Source: an uncultured Bacteroides sp.
GTDB lineage: Bacteria; Bacteroidota; Bacteroidia; Chitinophagales; Chitinophagaceae
Reading direction: 5' to 3'
DNA length: 36,764 bases
Assembly (NCBI GenBank): GCA_902168085.1
Contig: CABHOP010000012.1
Coordinates: 1-36,764, forward strand
The notes beneath the pieces were generated by a model. That model ran no database searches. It was not told the DNA's origin and was given only the letters and a program-made list of their open reading frames with translations. Of the stretch, positions 32,208 through 36,764 are shown in pieces (positions within the stretch are counted from its first letter, which is position 1; each line of letters begins with the position of its first letter). Made by a program: the position numbers and the translations under genes.

Positions 32208-33529
32208 AAAGACTCAACCAATTCCTGGTAGTAATCCAGGCCCAGGTGCGTTATCATGTCTTCGCCCATAATATGGCGCAGCGTATTCTGCAATTTTATC
32301 AGTTGTTTGAAGATGTCGTGCTCCGGCTTCAGGTCTGGTGCTGTTTGCGGCGACTTGAAGTAGAATGACAACCATTCCTGGATACCGCCCATACCTGCAC
32401 GGCTGGCCAGGTCCATAAACAGAGCCAAGTCTAATACGATAGGTGCTGCCAGGATGGAATCGCGGCACAGGAAGTTGATTTTAATCTGCATCGGGTAGCC
32501 CATCCAGCCAAAGATGTCGATGTTATCCCAGCTTTCTTTGTTATCACCATGCGGAGGATAATAGTTGATACGCACTTTATGATACAGTTCACCATACAGT
32601 TCCGGATTCAGGTCAGGACGCAGTATTTCTTCCAGTACACTCAGTTTAGATACTTCTTTTGTTTTGAAGTTATCCGGGTCATCCAGTACCAGGCCATCCC
32701 TGTTACCCAATATGTTTGAGGAGAACCAACCTTTGATACCCAGTGCCCTTGCATGCAGACCAGGTGCAACGATTGTTTTCATCAATGTTTGGCCAGTTTT
32801 GAAATCTTTACCGGCTATAGGCACTTCCATTACTTTGGCCAGTTCTACCAGTGCCGGAATATCGCAGGTAAGGTTTGGCGCACCATTGGCAAAAGGCACA
32901 CCCATCTTGATAGCCGCATAAGCATATATCATACTGGGAGATATGCGCGGATCATCATTGTGCAGGCCAGCTTCAAAATTGTCTATTGTGTCATATACCT
33001 CACAGTGATCGATATATTTTTCTGTAGAAGCACACCATACCATTACCAGGCGGCTACAGTTATTCTTTTCTTTGAACGACCTGATATCCTCCATCAGTTC
33101 GAAAGCAAGATCATATTTGGTCTTTGCTTTCTTGATGTTGTTACCATCCAGGTTCTTTACGAATTCCCTGTCAAAGACTGCCTTCATTGGCTTGATCGCT
33201 TCCAGTTCTGCCTTTACAGCATCTAACTGGTGGCGTTCCAATACCTGGGCATTTACAGCGGCTTCATACACATTATCTTCATACACATCCCATCCACCAA
33301 ATACGATATCATTCAAATTTGCAAGCGGTACGAAGTCCTTTATCAACGGATACCTGTTCTCCGTTCTTTTACCCAGCCTGATGTTACTCATCTGTGTTAA
33401 TGAACCTACAGGTTGCGCAATGCCTTTCTTTATTGCTTCTACACCTGCGATAAATGTAGTAGCTACTGCTCCTAGTCCGGGGATCAATACTCCAAGCTTG
33501 CCCTCAGCGCTTTTGATTTGGTATTCCAT
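32204..33529 (-). CDS. ino1: myo-Inositol-3-phosphate synthase
   Basis: The protein has 441 residues. The N-terminal NAD-binding motif is LGVLIPGLGAVATTFIAG. Conserved catalytic segments follow: GKDFKTGQTLMKT around residue 240, YYPPHGDNKESWDNIDIFGW with its conserved DN and DI, and INFLCRDSILAAPIVLDLAL. The enzyme converts glucose 6-phosphate to inositol 3-phosphate, the committed step to inositol lipids. It lies 27 nt after the ketoreductase gene and overlaps the PgpA-like gene. Length and domain order are normal for the bacterial-type enzyme. Cytoplasmic. Confidence 0.93.
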   Translation of the reverse strand: MEYQIKSAEGKLGVLIPGLGAVATTFIAGVEAIKKGIAQPVGSLTQMSNIRLGKRTENRYPLIKDFVPLANLNDIVFGGWDVYEDNVYEAAVNAQVLERHQLDAVKAELEAIKPMKAVFDREFVKNLDGNNIKKAKTKYDLAFELMEDIRSFKEKNNCSRLVMVWCASTEKYIDHCEVYDTIDNFEAGLHNDDPRISPSMIYAYAAIKMGVPFANGAPNLTCDIPALVELAKVMEVPIAGKDFKTGQTLMKTIVAPGLHARALGIKGWFSSNILGNRDGLVLDDPDNFKTKEVSKLSVLEEILRPDLNPELYGELYHKVRINYYPPHGDNKESWDNIDIFGWMGYPMQIKINFLCRDSILAAPIVLDLALFMDLASRAGMGGIQEWLSFYFKSPQTAPDLKPEHDIFKQLIKLQNTLRHIMGEDMITHLGLDYYQELVESL

Positions 33530-33556
33530 GTTATTCTATTTAGAAAATGTTTGTTA

Positions 33557-34529
33557 TTATAACCAATTATTGTTTTTATACCATTGTACCGTGTTGGCCA
33601 CACCCGAATACAAATCGAAACGAGGTGTAAAACCAAGGTCTTTCTGCACACGTTCAATACTACAGTTCCAGTTTTCTGCTGCCAGTTCGGCCAGCTTTTC
33701 TTTATTCAGCGTCGGCGCTTTATCGCTATTCTTATATAGCTGTTCTAATGATGCAGCTATCAGGCGGGCTATGCCCATAGGTACATGCAGCCTGAAAGCA
33801 CTTCTCCCCAACTCTTTCTTTATGATATTTGCCAACTCGTACTTATCATATTTCTTGCCATCCGACAGATTGTAGGTTGCATCGGCAATGTCAGAATACA
33901 TGGCTTTTATCACCACGTCTGCTATATCCTGCCCGTGTATAAAGCTCAGGGTTTGGGCCCCTCTGCCTATATAAGGTTCTATACGGCTGGCCAGTGTTTT
34001 GAAGACGATGAAGATGTCTTTTTCACGTGGGCCATATACCGCAGTAGGCCTGAAAATAATTTTCGGTAGCTCTATCTTATTCAAATACTGCTCTGCCAAT
34101 AGTTTGCTTCTACCGTAGGATGTAACAGGTTGCGGGGTACGTTCCTCCGTTATCGGATTAGGGTCATCATATACTGTAGGCCCTATAGCAGCCAGGCTAC
34201 TTAGAAAGATAAATTTCTTCACCTGTGTATCCTTCACCGCCTGTGCCAGGTTTCTTGTATACTCCGCATTTACCTTGTTATAATCATCTTGCGTTTTAGC
34301 CCGGGTAATGCCGGCAGCATGTATCACATAATCGTAACCACCTTCCGCAATATGCCTGCGCAATTCATCTGCTTTACCAAAAGCAGGCGTAACATATTTC
34401 AGGTTCAAATCGGCAAAGTGCGCCACATCGCTCGATGGCCTTACAGCAGCACTTACTTCAAGCCCTGCATGGAGGCATGCCTCCACCAGGTGGTAGCCTA
34501 TAAACCCGCTGGCACCCGTTATCAGAACT

Positions 34530-34540
<11 letters not shown>
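33557..34540 (-). CDS. cerR: NAD-dependent epimerase/dehydratase-type reductase, CerR-like ketoreductase
   Basis: The protein has 327 residues, an extended short-chain dehydrogenase fold. Nucleotide motif TGASGFIG occupies residues 8-15. The catalytic set S114/S115, Y142 and K146 (SYGRSK) is present. RPTAVYGPREKDIFI and the C-terminal substrate domain follow. In Caulobacter a protein of this type, CerR, reduces the 3-keto group during ceramide formation. Adjacency to the serine palmitoyltransferase and GNAT-type genes supports the same step. It overlaps the GNAT gene by 11 nt. A sugar-nucleotide epimerase is the generic alternative, but no sugar genes lie nearby. Confidence 0.8.

Positions 34541-36764
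<2,224 letters not shown>

Overview
The window looks like a chromosomal segment of a Bacteroidota species, probably close to Chitinophagaceae (inference). The signs are a type IX secretion sorting domain, TAnnTTTG-type -7 promoter elements, a fused ccoNO gene, HisKA_3 kinases with periplasmic TPRs, and DUF5686, DUF4833 and DUF3987 families. No rRNA, tRNA, CRISPR array or transposase was recognised.

Region 1 (1-4.6 kb) is accessory DNA. It holds the 3' end of a DUF3987 protein, a small GIY-YIG nuclease gene bracketed by two MITE-like inverted doublets, a VirE_N/PriCT_2 primase-like gene, and an AT-rich gene for a large PIN-like protein bracketed by inverted copies of the same repeat family. 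A repeat field with a 148-150 bp tandem unit follows. Mirror-image TTCCA/TGGAA arrays sit just after the DUF3987 gene and just before the primase-like gene.

Region 2 (4.6-13.8 kb) is secretion and signalling: a T9SS cargo protein, a LytTR response regulator, two paralogous TPR histidine kinases flanking one NarL-type regulator, then a PAS histidine kinase followed 1 nt later by a receiver fused to a Crp/Fnr domain.

Region 3 (13.8-24.2 kb, minus strand) is a full cbb3 oxidase locus: an unknown Cys-rich protein, ccoI, ccoS, ccoNO, ccoQ, ccoP, ccoG, ccoH, a TauE/SafE-like protein and a small membrane protein, plus a separate coiled-coil gene. Three promoters here share one design: a 16-bp Fnr-like palindrome (ACTGAT-N4-ATCAGT) whose centre lies exactly 51.5 bp upstream of a TAnnTTTG-like element. 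The adjacent PAS kinase and receiver-Crp protein look like a condensed FixL/FixJ/FixK pathway and are the obvious candidate regulators.

Region 4 (24.2 kb to the end, minus strand) is one tightly packed operon for sphingolipid and inositol-lipid synthesis. It encodes serine palmitoyltransferase, a GNAT-type candidate ceramide synthase, a ketoreductase, inositol-3-phosphate synthase, a PgpA-like phosphatase, GtrA, a DUF5686 outer-membrane protein, a CDP-alcohol phosphotransferase, a DUF4833 protein, a fatty-acid 2-hydroxylase homologue, a dihydroceramide delta-4-desaturase (DES1) homologue, an AUR1-like inositol-phosphoceramide synthase and a TetR regulator. Read together, these genes could make a hydroxylated, delta-4-unsaturated inositol phosphoceramide resembling fungal, plant or animal lipids. 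This is the strongest candidate for an undescribed system in the window.
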